From Aliikangiella marina (GTDB lineage: Bacteria; Pseudomonadota; Gammaproteobacteria; Enterobacterales; Kangiellaceae): a DNA stretch of 64,000 nt. The notes below the pieces were generated by a model. That model did no database searches and had not been told where the DNA came from. It was given only the letters and a program-made list of their open reading frames with translations. Location: positions 620,001 through 684,000 of the forward strand of contig NZ_VIKR01000002.1 of the NCBI RefSeq assembly GCF_007004765.1, written 5' to 3'. Every line of letters starts with the position of its first letter. Position 1 is the first letter of the stretch. Shown piece by piece: positions 16,470 through 25,562 of this stretch. The position numbers and the translations under genes were made by a program.

Positions 16470-17198
16470 TCACATCTCTTGTGGTTTGGGAATATAATAA
16501 ATATGCATTCCAGGAATATCTGATTTTTCCACCAATGTCATACTATTGAACCAATTCTCATTGGTCATATTTGAATAAAGGTTTTGCCAATCTGCTGCCT
16601 CACTTGACTGTACTTTTAGTCGACACATATGATTGATACAGTTCACTTCTTCGATAAAATGAAGACCGTTCGGATCGCTATTTGCGATGAAATTAGTAAT
16701 TCGATTTTCGTACTCTACTCCCCACTCACTTTTTTGTGAATTGGCATCAAACATACGATTGAACTCTTTGATTTGCTCCGGCTTAAGCTCAATAGCAACA
16801 CCTTTAAATCGATTTCTGAAGGAGCCTTTCATGCGATTTTCAAAGTCATCCATGCTAATTGTCTCCAAGCCTTTGGGAGGGCTATCAGATTCAGCACTTT
16901 CCTTTGTCGCATATTGCTCCAGCGCTGCTTCGAGCGAGTTTATTTTGGAAGCTTGCGTGTCGACTAATCGTCTTAATTGTTCCAGTTCAGATTGACTTTG
17001 TTCAAGGTTTGATGGTGATGGAACTTGTATGGGTCGATCGAAAGCTGTCGAGTCAGAAGCTGTTTCTGGTTTAGTGATGGTTGGGATTCGCTCAGGGAGC
17101 GGGTTTTGTGGTTCAGTTTTTGGTTGGCCAAAAATGACATAGGCAACAATAAAGCCTGCAGTAGCAGCCATAGCATATGGAATCGTTTTAATGAGCAT
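16470..17198 (-). CDS. Membrane-anchored coiled-coil protein, unknown function (242 aa)
   Basis: I do not recognise the family. Visible features: one N-terminal membrane helix (about 8-24), a proline-rich linker, a predicted coiled coil about 65-95 (LEQLRRLVDTQASKINSLEAALEQYA), and a globular C-terminal domain (about 115-240) containing two cysteines in CINHMC. The topology suggests a periplasmic domain tethered to the inner membrane. It sits just upstream of the site-2 protease on the same strand, so a role as its substrate or partner is conceivable but unproven. Confidence 0.75.
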   Translation of the reverse strand: MLIKTIPYAMAATAGFIVAYVIFGQPKTEPQNPLPERIPTITKPETASDSTAFDRPIQVPSPSNLEQSQSELEQLRRLVDTQASKINSLEAALEQYATKESAESDSPPKGLETISMDDFENRMKGSFRNRFKGVAIELKPEQIKEFNRMFDANSQKSEWGVEYENRITNFIANSDPNGLHFIEEVNCINHMCRLKVQSSEAADWQNLYSNMTNENWFNSMTLVEKSDIPGMHIYYIPKPQEM

Positions 17199-17397
17199 AG
17201 AGCGAATGGGTATCCTTTAACTTCCCGAGAATTAATGGTCATTCAATCATTCGGCTAATGTAGCAAATATTACCGGTAGATATCACTATCTATTAGATAA
17301 ATATTGTCACTAGATATGAAGTTACTGTGTATAAATTGAGTAATTTTGGTACATTTAAAAAACGCAAGGTAGAACAAAAAGTGGCTAAACGATTCAG

Positions 17398-17925
17398 ATG
17401 GCGGTACGGGATATTCTAAAAATGGGCAATCCACTGCTTCAACAAGCCAGTGAGCCCGTTACTGAGTTTGCGACCCAAGAATTGAGTGATTTAATAGTCG
17501 ATCTAAAGGACACAATGGAAGCCGCCAATGGTGCGGGGATCGCCGCTCCTCAAATAGGAGTCCTCAAGCAAGTCGTTATGTTTGGCGTTCAAAGCAACCC
17601 CAGGTATCCTGATGCTGAGCCCGTTCCGTTCACGATATTAATCAATCCCTCGATTACCATATTGTCCAATGTTCGCTCGGCTTATTGGGAAGGGTGTTTG
17701 AGTGTTCCTGGTATGCGCGGCTTAGTGGAAAGACCTAATCACATTAATTATTCAGGATTTAACCAATTTGGTGACGTCGTCGATCGTGAAGCGACCGGTT
17801 TTCATGCTACTGTTGTCCAGCATGAATGTGATCACTTGAATGGTGTACTCTACCCCATGCGTATTAGGGACATGAGTTATTTTGGTTTTTCCGAAGAAAT
17901 CGACAAATTACTCGACGACCATTGA
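17398..17925 (+). CDS. def: Peptide deformylase
   Basis: A 175-residue metalloenzyme that removes the N-formyl group from nascent proteins. All three motifs are intact: GAGIAAPQ (motif 1), EGCLS with metal ligand Cys100 (motif 2), and HECDH with His142, Glu143, His146 (motif 3). It is not beside fmt, as the main def usually is, so it may be a second copy; the other would lie outside the window. It heads a run def-sir2-GNAT on the plus strand. The ribosome-binding site is weak. Confidence 0.95.
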   Translation: MAVRDILKMGNPLLQQASEPVTEFATQELSDLIVDLKDTMEAANGAGIAAPQIGVLKQVVMFGVQSNPRYPDAEPVPFTILINPSITILSNVRSAYWEGCLSVPGMRGLVERPNHINYSGFNQFGDVVDREATGFHATVVQHECDHLNGVLYPMRIRDMSYFGFSEEIDKLLDDH

Positions 17926-17966
17926 AAAGTAGATAATCAAAAGAATTTTAAGAGCGAATAATAACT

Positions 17967-18809
17967 TTGACTAAAGTAGATACGCGAGTAATCGGCGAAG
18001 CGGCCAACGCGATTATTCAGGCTGATGGTTTAATTATAGCTGCAGGTGCTGGCTTGGGTGTCGATTCGGGATTGCCTGATTTTCGCGGGCAGCAAGGATT
18101 TTGGAAAGCTTATCCTGCACTTGCTGAGGCGGGATTGGAGTTTACCGAAATTGCCAATCCATTGGCTTTTAGTATGAGCCCAAAGCTTGCATGGGGTTTT
18201 TACGGCCACCGATTAAATCTCTACCGCAAAACGATACCTCATGAAGGGTTTCATATCCTTAAGCAAATTGCTGACCGAATGCCCAACGGTTTTCAAGTTT
18301 TTACTAGCAATGTCGATGGTCAATTCCAAAAAGCAGGGTTTAACGAAAACAAAATTTATGAATGTCATGGTTCGATTCATCATTTGCAATGCGCTGAATC
18401 TTGTCGGCCAAATATTTGGTCAGCTGATAGCTTGATAATTGAAACTGATGATGTGCATTGTCTAGCCGTTAGTGAGCTTCCAACTTGTCCATACTGTCGA
18501 GAGTTTGCAAGGCCCAATATTTTGATGTTTGATGACTTCAATTGGCAAAGCGAAAGAGCCGACTCCCAAAGAGCTAAAATGACCAAAAATATTCAACAAA
18601 TGCAGAGCCCAGTTATCATCGAATTAGGTGCGGGAGAGAGCGTTGCGACCGTAAGATATTTTAGTGAGTCTCAACCGGGAAAATTAATCCGCATAAATCC
18701 CAGAGATTTTGATGTCCCAAATGGAGGATTGAGTGTCAAATTAGGGGCGTTAGAAGGGTTAACCTTGATCGTGAATACGCTATCCACATTAGGATATTTT
18801 GAAAATTAA
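17967..18809 (+). CDS. Sir2-family NAD-dependent protein deacylase
   Basis: A 280-residue sirtuin. The NAD-binding motif GAGLGVDSGLPDFRG begins at residue 27, a SNVD segment follows, catalytic His134 sits in ECHGSIHHLQC, and four cysteines (LQCAESC and PTCPYC) can bind the structural zinc. The start is TTG at 17967 with a purine-rich AAGAGCG upstream. Sirtuins remove acyl groups from lysines using NAD. It starts 41 bp after def and is followed by a GNAT acetyltransferase, so the three are probably one transcript. Substrate proteins are unknown. Confidence 0.92.
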   Translation: MTKVDTRVIGEAANAIIQADGLIIAAGAGLGVDSGLPDFRGQQGFWKAYPALAEAGLEFTEIANPLAFSMSPKLAWGFYGHRLNLYRKTIPHEGFHILKQIADRMPNGFQVFTSNVDGQFQKAGFNENKIYECHGSIHHLQCAESCRPNIWSADSLIIETDDVHCLAVSELPTCPYCREFARPNILMFDDFNWQSERADSQRAKMTKNIQQMQSPVIIELGAGESVATVRYFSESQPGKLIRINPRDFDVPNGGLSVKLGALEGLTLIVNTLSTLGYFEN

Positions 18810-18904
18810 CTGGCAATTGGTATTTGCGATTTTCGAACTTTTGTGATGATTCACTTGCAAAGAATAGCGTTTGAGTATTGACGCTTTTTGATAGGTTAAA
18901 CAAG

Positions 18905-19363
18905 ATGGTTTTTCGTGAAGCTAAAATCTCCGATTCTCAACAGATTGCTGAACTGATCTATCGAGTCGCGCTACCCTTCAAGTTAGTCGATTTCACTGAG
19001 GTAGGTTGGCAATTTAGTTGTGAGTACAACACCGTCGAAAAAATCAGGCAGCGCTTTAGTCAGCCCAATTATATCACTTGGGTTTGTGAGGTTGATGGAA
19101 CAATCATTGGGTTAATATCGGTTTTAGAAAAAATGCAAATTAGTCAACTATTTGTTGATGCGACATTCCGAAAACGAGGTGTTGCAAAACGTCTTTGGCG
19201 TGAGGTACTCAATCAACTTACGCTCGACGATAATAATCCAGTGCAGTTTTCAGTAAAGTCTTCGAGTTTTGCTGTGAAGTTTTACGAAAAAATCGGTTTC
19301 CAAGTCATTGGTGAGCGCCAATGTTCGAATGGTATTTGGTTTATCCCAATGACGTTGAGCTAA
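18905..19363 (+). CDS. GNAT-family N-acetyltransferase
   Basis: A 152-residue GCN5-related acetyltransferase. The core shows strand 4 (WVCEVDGTIIGLISVLEKM), the acetyl-CoA pyrophosphate loop (FRKRGVAKRLW, a variant of Q/RxxGxG/A) and the closing YEKIGFQVIGE segment. The ATG at 18905 is chosen over an upstream TTG at 18878 because it has TAGG ten bases before and starts like the family. It follows sir2 by about 95 bp; the acceptor (protein or small molecule) cannot be told. The stop overlaps the convergent next gene by 4 bp. Confidence 0.85.
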   Translation: MVFREAKISDSQQIAELIYRVALPFKLVDFTEVGWQFSCEYNTVEKIRQRFSQPNYITWVCEVDGTIIGLISVLEKMQISQLFVDATFRKRGVAKRLWREVLNQLTLDDNNPVQFSVKSSSFAVKFYEKIGFQVIGERQCSNGIWFIPMTLS

Positions 19364-19911
19364 TCCGAAAGCTCATCGTTTGCAACTTGTTTCTTGCTAT
19401 AAAAACCGACAAAAGCATCAGCCCATGTTTTTCCGTTATCAGCAGAGCTTTGCCAGTGTTGCTTTACTCGTCCGTCTTTTAATGGTGTCCATGTAATTCG
19501 GTGAAGAATACTTTTACCTTCTTTGTTAGGTCGAACACCTGATAGAATCATCTTTCCCGCTGCATACTTGCCATCAAGATAAAGCGGATTGCCACTTTGA
19601 TCTATCCAAGTTTGATGCCATTTTTTTTCAGCACGGTCGTAAAAGTTATAACTTTTACCTTTGTTACCTCTGGCGCTGAGCCAATTTTCAGAAATTGCAC
19701 AGCCGCCCAAGATAGCGTAGATTTTATTTTCGCCAACTGCATTTCCCTTGGCATCTTTCACTTGCCAATCGCCTAGCCAAAAGTCAAATTGACGATATGC
19801 CTCTGATGTACATAGTTTTGGCTGCGCTGCAATTGCCGACGAACTCAACAACAATAAAAGAGTAATGATGGAAAAGAGTGTGGAAAGAAAACAATAATAT
19901 TGCTTACTCAT
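19360..19911 (-). CDS. Exported protein of the FDFWLGDW type
   Basis: A 183-residue protein with a strong signal peptide (MSKQYYCFLSTLFSIITLLLLLSSSAIAA) and a single calycin-like domain recognised from CTSEAYRQFDFWLGDWQV and the WHQTWIDQSG and HRITWTPLKDGRVKQHWQ stretches. Related secreted proteins of this type are annotated only as hypothetical or DUF1579-like; they look like lipocalin-style barrels that may bind a hydrophobic ligand. Probably periplasmic. It is transcribed alone and overlaps the convergent GNAT gene by 4 bp. Confidence 0.75.
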   Translation of the reverse strand: MSKQYYCFLSTLFSIITLLLLLSSSAIAAQPKLCTSEAYRQFDFWLGDWQVKDAKGNAVGENKIYAILGGCAISENWLSARGNKGKSYNFYDRAEKKWHQTWIDQSGNPLYLDGKYAAGKMILSGVRPNKEGKSILHRITWTPLKDGRVKQHWQSSADNGKTWADAFVGFYSKKQVANDELSD

Positions 19912-20157
19912 TGTCAGCCTCTGGAGTTTATTATGTTGGTCGTGTTACCTATCAAACCAATCAAGTAAATCGTTAATATCTTACGGCTTTTGCATTAGTG
20001 TTATGCTGTGTTTGTAGTATTGTTAATGCGTTGCTTTTAGTTCGAATTTTTAGTTCGAAATTTTTCTTTGATAATTTACTTCGATATTTTGAAATTGCGT
20101 TTTTTGATGATTGCTCTGGTTTTAGACTCTCGCGTTCATCAAAGGACTAAAAATTTG

Positions 20158-20541
20158 TTAGGACTTTGGTAACTTACCTTCCATTTGAAGTGCAACTCTT
20201 AAAACATTGCCTTCCATGAACACGTTTTTACCATAGCGAACAATCCGAGTTTCTCCGCCAACTAATTGCGCCGTTTCTTGTGGGACATGTTCTAAAATGT
20301 CTTGGTCATGAAAGTCAATAAACTCACCACCAGAAGATAAAATTTCTCGGTTGTCTAAAAAATGTGGTCCGGGTACAGTCATTAAAGATTGATCTTCACA
20401 AACCAGTGTTGTCATTACTTTATCTTCGAAAATGTCGTAACCCAAATATTCAGCAAAATACTGAACTGCTTGTTCTGCATCACTGGCCGCAACAAACCAA
20501 TCCTCACAATGGTCGCATGATTCAACCCAATAAATATTCAT
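20158..20541 (-). CDS. Small unknown protein coupled to fghA (127 aa)
   Basis: I do not recognise the family. The 127-residue product is acidic and soluble, starts MNIYWVESCDHCEDWFVAA with a CxxC pair that could bind metal or undergo thiol chemistry, and has no signal peptide. Its ATG overlaps the fghA stop as ATGA (4 bp), so it is translated with S-formylglutathione hydrolase and is the third gene of a frmA-fghA operon. A role in formaldehyde handling is therefore plausible but rests only on position. Confidence 0.75.
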   Translation of the reverse strand: MNIYWVESCDHCEDWFVAASDAEQAVQYFAEYLGYDIFEDKVMTTLVCEDQSLMTVPGPHFLDNREILSSGGEFIDFHDQDILEHVPQETAQLVGGETRIVRYGKNVFMEGNVLRVALQMEGKLPKS

Positions 20542-21386
20542 TGTGCTGCCAAATTATCCTCATGAAACAATAAATGATCGCCAATAAAACTGCTGATAAA
20601 GTAATAGCTATGGTCGTAACCTTCTTGCATGCGAAGCTCGATATCTTGCCCTTTTTCTCTGCAGGCTTTTAAAAATAAATCTGGTTTTAACTGTTCTTCA
20701 AGAAACTCATCACTGGTCCCTTGGTCGATAAGTATTTTAGAGGGTGATTTACACCCGTTTTTCATTAACTCAGTTGCGTCATATCGTTGCCACTCGTTGT
20801 GATCGTCGCCTAGGTATCCGGTGAAGGCTTTTTGGCCCCAGGGGCATTGCGAAGGGGCAACGATCGGTGAAAAAGCAGAAACGGAAGGAAAAATATCTGG
20901 GTTTCTCAATCCGATAGTCAATGCTCCGTGTCCTCCCATGGAGTGTCCCATTAGACCAAAATGAGGCGTTACTACCGGAAAGTTGTGGCTGATGATATCG
21001 GGTAGTTCTTTACTAATATAGTCATACATTCTGTAGTTGGCGGACCAAGGTTTTTGAGTGGCATTGAGATAAAAGCCCGCTCCACTGCCAAAGTCATAAC
21101 TATCGTGTTCTTCTGGGAAGTTTGTGCCGCGAGGAGATGTATCTGGACAAACAATAATCAAACCCAGTTCTTGCGCATAACGCTGGAAGCCGGCTTTGGT
21201 AGTGACGTTTTCGTGGGTACACGTTAACCCCGATAAATATATAATTGCCGGTCTTTTATGAGTCCAAGCGATTTGTGGAATATAAACACTAAACGCCATT
21301 TCACATCGAGTGACAATCGAGTTATGTTGATAAACCGCTTGGCTACCGGCAAAGCATTTATTCTCGGTTTTTTTAGTTATTTGCAT
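20538..21386 (-). CDS. fghA: S-formylglutathione hydrolase
   Basis: A 282-residue esterase of the alpha/beta-hydrolase fold that cleaves S-formylglutathione to formate and glutathione, the last step of glutathione-dependent formaldehyde oxidation. The nucleophile serine lies in GHSMGGHG, the aspartate in the QGTSDEF region and the histidine in GYDHSYYF; the PALYLSGLTC-type oxyanion segment is also present. Full family length. It follows frmA by about 40 bp and overlaps the 127-residue unknown gene, defining a three-gene operon. It could equally be named frmB/yeiG type. Confidence 0.96.
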   Translation of the reverse strand: MQITKKTENKCFAGSQAVYQHNSIVTRCEMAFSVYIPQIAWTHKRPAIIYLSGLTCTHENVTTKAGFQRYAQELGLIIVCPDTSPRGTNFPEEHDSYDFGSGAGFYLNATQKPWSANYRMYDYISKELPDIISHNFPVVTPHFGLMGHSMGGHGALTIGLRNPDIFPSVSAFSPIVAPSQCPWGQKAFTGYLGDDHNEWQRYDATELMKNGCKSPSKILIDQGTSDEFLEEQLKPDLFLKACREKGQDIELRMQEGYDHSYYFISSFIGDHLLFHEDNLAAQ

Positions 21387-21424
21387 GATTAAACAATCGT
21401 TCCTTCGAGCCAGTTACTCATTCA

Positions 21425-22537
21425 TTAATCGTATAATACGACACTACGAATGCTTTTTCCTGCATGCATCAAATCGAAAGCCGTATTGATTTCTTCAAGC
21501 GGCATAGTATGGGTGATTAAATCATCAATATTAATTTTTCCTTGCATGTACCAGTCAACGATTTTCGGTACATCAGTTCTCCCTTTTGCGCCACCAAACG
21601 CGCTTCCGCGCCACACGCGACCGGTGACTAATTGGAAGGGGCGAGTTTTTATTTCTTGACCAGCACCAGCGACGCCTATGATAGTACTCTCTCCCCATCC
21701 TTTATGGCAGCACTCTAAGGCATCGCGCATCACATCCACATTACCGATACACTCGAATGAGTGATCGGCCCCGCCTTTGGTTAAGTCGACTAAGTAGGGC
21801 ACTAAATCGCCTTCGACTTCTTTGGGATTCACGAAGTGAGTCATGCCAAATTTCTCGGCCATGACTTTTTTGTCGGGGTTTGTATCGACGCCAACTATCA
21901 TATTTGCTCCGACCATTCGAGCACCTTGAATTACATTAAGCCCGATACCACCTAAACCAAAAACTATAACATTATCCCCAGGTTGAACTTTAGCGGTGTT
22001 GATAACTGCGCCGATTCCGGTTGTTACCCCACAACCGATATAACAAACTTTATCAAATGGGGCGTCCTGACGTATTTTGGCTAGCGCGATTTCTGGTACG
22101 ACAGTGAAATTAGCAAAGGTTGAAGTACCCATGTAATGAAAGATTTTTTCGCCGTTTAGTGAAAAACGAGAGGTGCCATCGGGCATTAGACCTTGGCCTT
22201 GAGTTTCACGAATTGCCTGGCATAAATTAGTCTTCCCTGAGAGACAATACTCACATTGGCGACATTCAGGGGTGTAAAGTGGAATAACATGATCACCTGG
22301 TTTTAAACTGGTGACACCAGGACCAACTTCTCTCACTATGCCTGCACCTTCATGGCCTAATATCGCGGGAAATAACCCCTCTGGATCAGCGCCGGAGAGT
22401 GTGAACTCGTCAGTATGGCAAATTCCCGTCGCTTTTATTTCGACCAAACATTCTCCCGCAGATGGACCATCGAGAGATACCGTTTCGATTGATAGAGGTT
22501 TACCCGCCTCAAAGGCGACAGCTGCTTTGGTTTCCAT
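21425..22537 (-). CDS. frmA: S-(hydroxymethyl)glutathione dehydrogenase / class III alcohol dehydrogenase
   Basis: A 370-residue zinc alcohol dehydrogenase that oxidises S-hydroxymethylglutathione with NAD to S-formylglutathione. Catalytic zinc ligands appear in [12 protein letters not shown] and GHEGAGIV; the structural zinc site is the Cys cluster [15 protein letters not shown]; the coenzyme fold shows [16 protein letters not shown] at 22537 is used because AGGA lies 6 bases before it; an in-frame TTG 21 bp upstream is less likely. First gene of the frmA-fghA operon. I saw no adjacent FrmR-type regulator. Confidence 0.96.
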   Translation of the reverse strand: METKAAVAFEAGKPLSIETVSLDGPSAGECLVEIKATGICHTDEFTLSGADPEGLFPAILGHEGAGIVREVGPGVTSLKPGDHVIPLYTPECRQCEYCLSGKTNLCQAIRETQGQGLMPDGTSRFSLNGEKIFHYMGTSTFANFTVVPEIALAKIRQDAPFDKVCYIGCGVTTGIGAVINTAKVQPGDNVIVFGLGGIGLNVIQGARMVGANMIVGVDTNPDKKVMAEKFGMTHFVNPKEVEGDLVPYLVDLTKGGADHSFECIGNVDVMRDALECCHKGWGESTIIGVAGAGQEIKTRPFQLVTGRVWRGSAFGGAKGRTDVPKIVDWYMQGKINIDDLITHTMPLEEINTAFDLMHAGKSIRSVVLYD

Positions 22538-22843
22538 TGTTGTCCTTGCTAGTCCCAAATATAATTGTTGAAATTGTTATAGATAGCTCGGCTTGTTGAA
22601 TGTGAAATATCGACGAGCTGCTTATCCATTGTGCAACTGGATGCTGAGATTTTCAACTCATAACTGATATTCTCTGAGTAAGTCTGCTTGGAGCAGATAG
22701 GCAGAACCATAGAGTTAACTGATTCTCAGCATAAAATTCCTTGAATTTGATTCCCTAATATTATCAAATTGGGGTAATATACTACTCAAATAAACACCTG
22801 TTTATGTTTGTAATGATCCCATTCCCTAACACGCGGCTAAAAC
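22538..22843. other. Divergent intergenic region frmA / ruvB
   Basis: About 306 bases. It holds a 6-bp hairpin TCTGCT/AGCAGA (22683-22697) and a perfect palindrome ATAAACA-CC-TGTTTAT (22790-22805) lying about 40 bases before the ruvB start, just downstream of a TAATAT box at 22775-22780. No gammaproteobacterial LexA box (CTGT-N8-ACAG) was seen. The palindrome could be an operator for ruvB. Confidence 0.45.
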
Positions 22844-23866
22844 ATGATTGAGACAGATCGGATTATTAGTGCTTCCAGCCAAGGAACGGAAGAGCAAGTC
22901 GACCGAGCGATTCGGCCTAAAAAGCTTACTGACTATGTCGGTCAGCCTAAGGTTCGTGAGCAAATGGAGATTGCTTTTCAAGCAGCGCGAAACCGACAAG
23001 ACGCGCTCGATCATACGTTAATATTTGGGCCGCCAGGGCTTGGAAAGACGACTTTAGCCAATATCATCGCTAATGAAATGGGGGTCAATATTCGGCATAC
23101 CTCAGGCCCGGTTTTAGAAAAAGCCGGCGATTTAGCCGCTCTTTTGACCAATCTCGAAGAAAACGATGTTCTGTTTATCGATGAAATCCATCGTTTGAGT
23201 CCGATGGTTGAAGAAATCCTTTATCCGGCTATGGAAGATTACCAGTTGGATATCATGATAGGGGAGGGCCCTGCGGCACGCTCGATTAAGCTTGATTTAC
23301 CCCCTTTCACATTGGTTGGCGCGACAACTCGAGCGGGCTTGTTGACGTCACCGTTGCGGGATCGTTTTGGTATTGTTCAGCGACTGGAGTTCTATGAAAT
23401 TGGTGATCTTACCTCGATAGTCGAACGCTCCGCCAATATCATTGGCTTGCCCATCGATACCAATGGTGCAAAAGAAATAGCGCGGCGATCTCGAGGAACG
23501 CCAAGAATAGCAAATCGTTTGTTAAGGCGAGTGCGTGATTATGCTGAGGTGAAATCAGACGGGAAAATAACCCAAGAGATTTCTGATATGGCGCTTAACT
23601 TGCTCGATGTGGATGACAAAGGGTTCGACAATATGGATCGTAAGTTGATTCTGGCGATTATTAATAAGTTTGACGGTGGTCCGGTAGGGCTTGATTCTAT
23701 TGCAGCCGCAATAGGAGAAGAGCGAGATACAATTGATGACGTGTTAGAGCCTTTTTTGATCCAACAAGGTTTTTTACATCGTACTCCCCGTGGACGCGTT
23801 GCGACTAAATTAGCCTATCAACACTTTGGTTATAAACCAATCAATAACGACTTATTTGATGAGTGA
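22844..23866 (+). CDS. ruvB: Holliday-junction branch-migration helicase RuvB
   Basis: A 340-residue AAA+ ATPase that drives branch migration of Holliday junctions with RuvA. Walker A (GPPGLGKTT, about 62-70), Walker B (LFIDEIH), sensor 1 (VGATTR), the arginine-finger region (SPLRDRFG) and the C-terminal winged helix ([10 protein letters not shown]) are all visible. Length is normal. Neither ruvA nor ruvC precedes it; the upstream neighbour is the divergent frmA, and ybgC, which often follows ruvB, is 12.5 kb away. The gene itself looks intact. Confidence 0.98.
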   Translation: MIETDRIISASSQGTEEQVDRAIRPKKLTDYVGQPKVREQMEIAFQAARNRQDALDHTLIFGPPGLGKTTLANIIANEMGVNIRHTSGPVLEKAGDLAALLTNLEENDVLFIDEIHRLSPMVEEILYPAMEDYQLDIMIGEGPAARSIKLDLPPFTLVGATTRAGLLTSPLRDRFGIVQRLEFYEIGDLTSIVERSANIIGLPIDTNGAKEIARRSRGTPRIANRLLRRVRDYAEVKSDGKITQEISDMALNLLDVDDKGFDNMDRKLILAIINKFDGGPVGLDSIAAAIGEERDTIDDVLEPFLIQQGFLHRTPRGRVATKLAYQHFGYKPINNDLFDE

Positions 23867-23888
23867 TTGATTAAAAAAATAAAAGTCT

Positions 23889-24347
23889 CTAAATTAAGCG
23901 GCACTTATCCATTATATCGCGAGTCCAGGGTAACGCTTCTGAACCCCATTGATCCGATTGGGGGACGAGTTTCTGGCGTTGTTTGATTGTACCCACTCTT
24001 AGATTGAATTCAGCCGCATCATTAACTGCCGTTGAATAAATTTGTGTGCCACAATTGTCACAGAAGCAGAGGGCTCGTTGATTACCACTTTCGGCTATTT
24101 TTATATAAGTTTTGAGCTCACCGCAAACTAATTGAAAGTCTGACTTTAGGGTGGGAAGGTTGATTCGAAAAGCGCTGCCAGAAGTCACTTGGCAATCATT
24201 GCAATGGCATATTCGAACTCTATTTAAATCGATTAGCGCTGTATATTGGATTTTTTTACAGTGACAACTCCCTTCAATATTTAGACTCGACTGCTCAACT
24301 GTTTTAGGACGATCAGTTTTTTTTGAACTATCAGTAATATTTGACAT
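23889..24347 (-). CDS. GFA-fold (glutathione-dependent formaldehyde-activating enzyme-like) protein
   Basis: A 152-residue zinc protein of the GFA family. Cysteine pairs appear in the order expected: CHCKK near residue 28, CHCNDC near 47 and CFCDNCGT near 95, about seven zinc ligands. Family members include the glutathione-dependent formaldehyde-activating enzyme, but most GFA proteins have unknown substrates. Its location 1.3 kb from the frmA-fghA operon, across ruvB, fits a link to formaldehyde, though this is only association. The first ~25 residues are a variable extension. Confidence 0.88.
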   Translation of the reverse strand: MSNITDSSKKTDRPKTVEQSSLNIEGSCHCKKIQYTALIDLNRVRICHCNDCQVTSGSAFRINLPTLKSDFQLVCGELKTYIKIAESGNQRALCFCDNCGTQIYSTAVNDAAEFNLRVGTIKQRQKLVPQSDQWGSEALPWTRDIMDKCRLI

Positions 24348-24475
24348 GTGGAATCCTTTTTATTGGCGATATGTGAGCTATCTTCAATAGTTAAGTTAAT
24401 GTCGATTATAAGGTTATCATCGAAAATAAATTTACTGTCGAAAGTGAATTCACGGTCGACATGTGATTTTTCTAC

Positions 24476-25549
24476 TTAGGCTTCTTTAGCGAGCGCCTGC
24501 CAATAGCTCAAATCTTTAGATAGTTGTTCAAGATAATTAAACTGATTGCGACAACGGATTAGGTTGTGATCCTCGTAATCAGTTTTAAAGTAGTTATCAC
24601 CTTCTAAAAAGTCGGTTAAGAACCTAATGCCAAGCATATAGTAAATGAGTTGAACTGCGGTCACCATATGACTTTTTTCAAACTCGCTTAAGTGAGTGTG
24701 AGTTGCATTCAGATAACCTTGTGAGGTTGCTTTAAAAATTTCAGTGTCAAGATATTGATGTTTTAAATCATTGCTGTCTTCACGAGAAGAAGGCGTAAAT
24801 GAGCGAACCATGTCAGCATAATCATAGAGCCAACATCCTGGCATTATTGTATCCCAGTCGATGAGTGCTTTGGGTTTCTTTGTTTGCCGATCAAACAGCT
24901 GATTGGTAATTTTGGTATCATTGTGGGTCACTTTTATTCTAAGATTTCCGTTTGCCAGATTTGAGGACTGCCACTCACCTAGCCAAGTGAAACGCTCGAT
25001 TAACTCAATCTCCCGAGCACAAAATCTTCGACGGTTAAGTAAATCGACCCTCAGGACTTTTTTAAAGCGCTCCAGACGTTTGCTGAGGTTGTGAAAATCA
25101 GGGATGGTGGTGTGAAAGTCATCCGGATTTAGATCGCCTAAATGTAAATCAAAAAGTCCGATCATTTTCGCAGCATCATGCGCTTGCTCAGGAGACTCGA
25201 TCTTTTCAAGCGTTATTGAATTCTCAATAAAAGGCATCATCCGCCAAAGGCGGTTATTAATTTCAATAATTGAATCACCATTAAGGGTTTTAACGGATTG
25301 TAATCCAGAATATGGATAGCCTGACTGCATTAGATGGATTGAAACACGATCAAAATTTTCCTGAATTGCAAATGGTTGAGTGAAAACTTGAGTATTGAGT
25401 CTCTGTAATATAAATGATTGATGCCCATCTTGAACTCTAAATGAATCGTTGATGAGTCCTGAATTGATGGTGATAACTTCATCAAGTGAAGCTTTAATCG
25501 CAAAAGATTGCGACACTTTGTCCCAATCTTTTAGTAAATTATTATTCAT
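24476..25549 (-). CDS. Aminoglycoside-phosphotransferase-fold small-molecule kinase
   Basis: A 357-residue kinase of the APH/choline-kinase fold. The catalytic loop reads THNDTKITN and the metal-binding aspartate lies in LIDWDTIMPG; the N-terminal lobe has the SGLINDSFRV nucleotide loop. The pattern is closest to the group that includes N-acetylhexosamine 1-kinase (NahK), annotated elsewhere as mucin-desulfatase-like or phosphotransferase enzyme family. The substrate could be an amino sugar or another alcohol; no sugar-nucleotide genes are nearby to decide. Followed upstream by a small lipoprotein gene 13 bp away on the same strand. Confidence 0.85.
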   Translation of the reverse strand: MNNNLLKDWDKVSQSFAIKASLDEVITINSGLINDSFRVQDGHQSFILQRLNTQVFTQPFAIQENFDRVSIHLMQSGYPYSGLQSVKTLNGDSIIEINNRLWRMMPFIENSITLEKIESPEQAHDAAKMIGLFDLHLGDLNPDDFHTTIPDFHNLSKRLERFKKVLRVDLLNRRRFCAREIELIERFTWLGEWQSSNLANGNLRIKVTHNDTKITNQLFDRQTKKPKALIDWDTIMPGCWLYDYADMVRSFTPSSREDSNDLKHQYLDTEIFKATSQGYLNATHTHLSEFEKSHMVTAVQLIYYMLGIRFLTDFLEGDNYFKTDYEDHNLIRCRNQFNYLEQLSKDLSYWQALAKEA

Positions 25550-25562
25550 TGATAAACCGACA

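Noticed and set aside
22538-22843. LexA (SOS) box upstream of ruvB
   Set aside because: No CTGT-N8-ACAG sequence of the gammaproteobacterial type is present.
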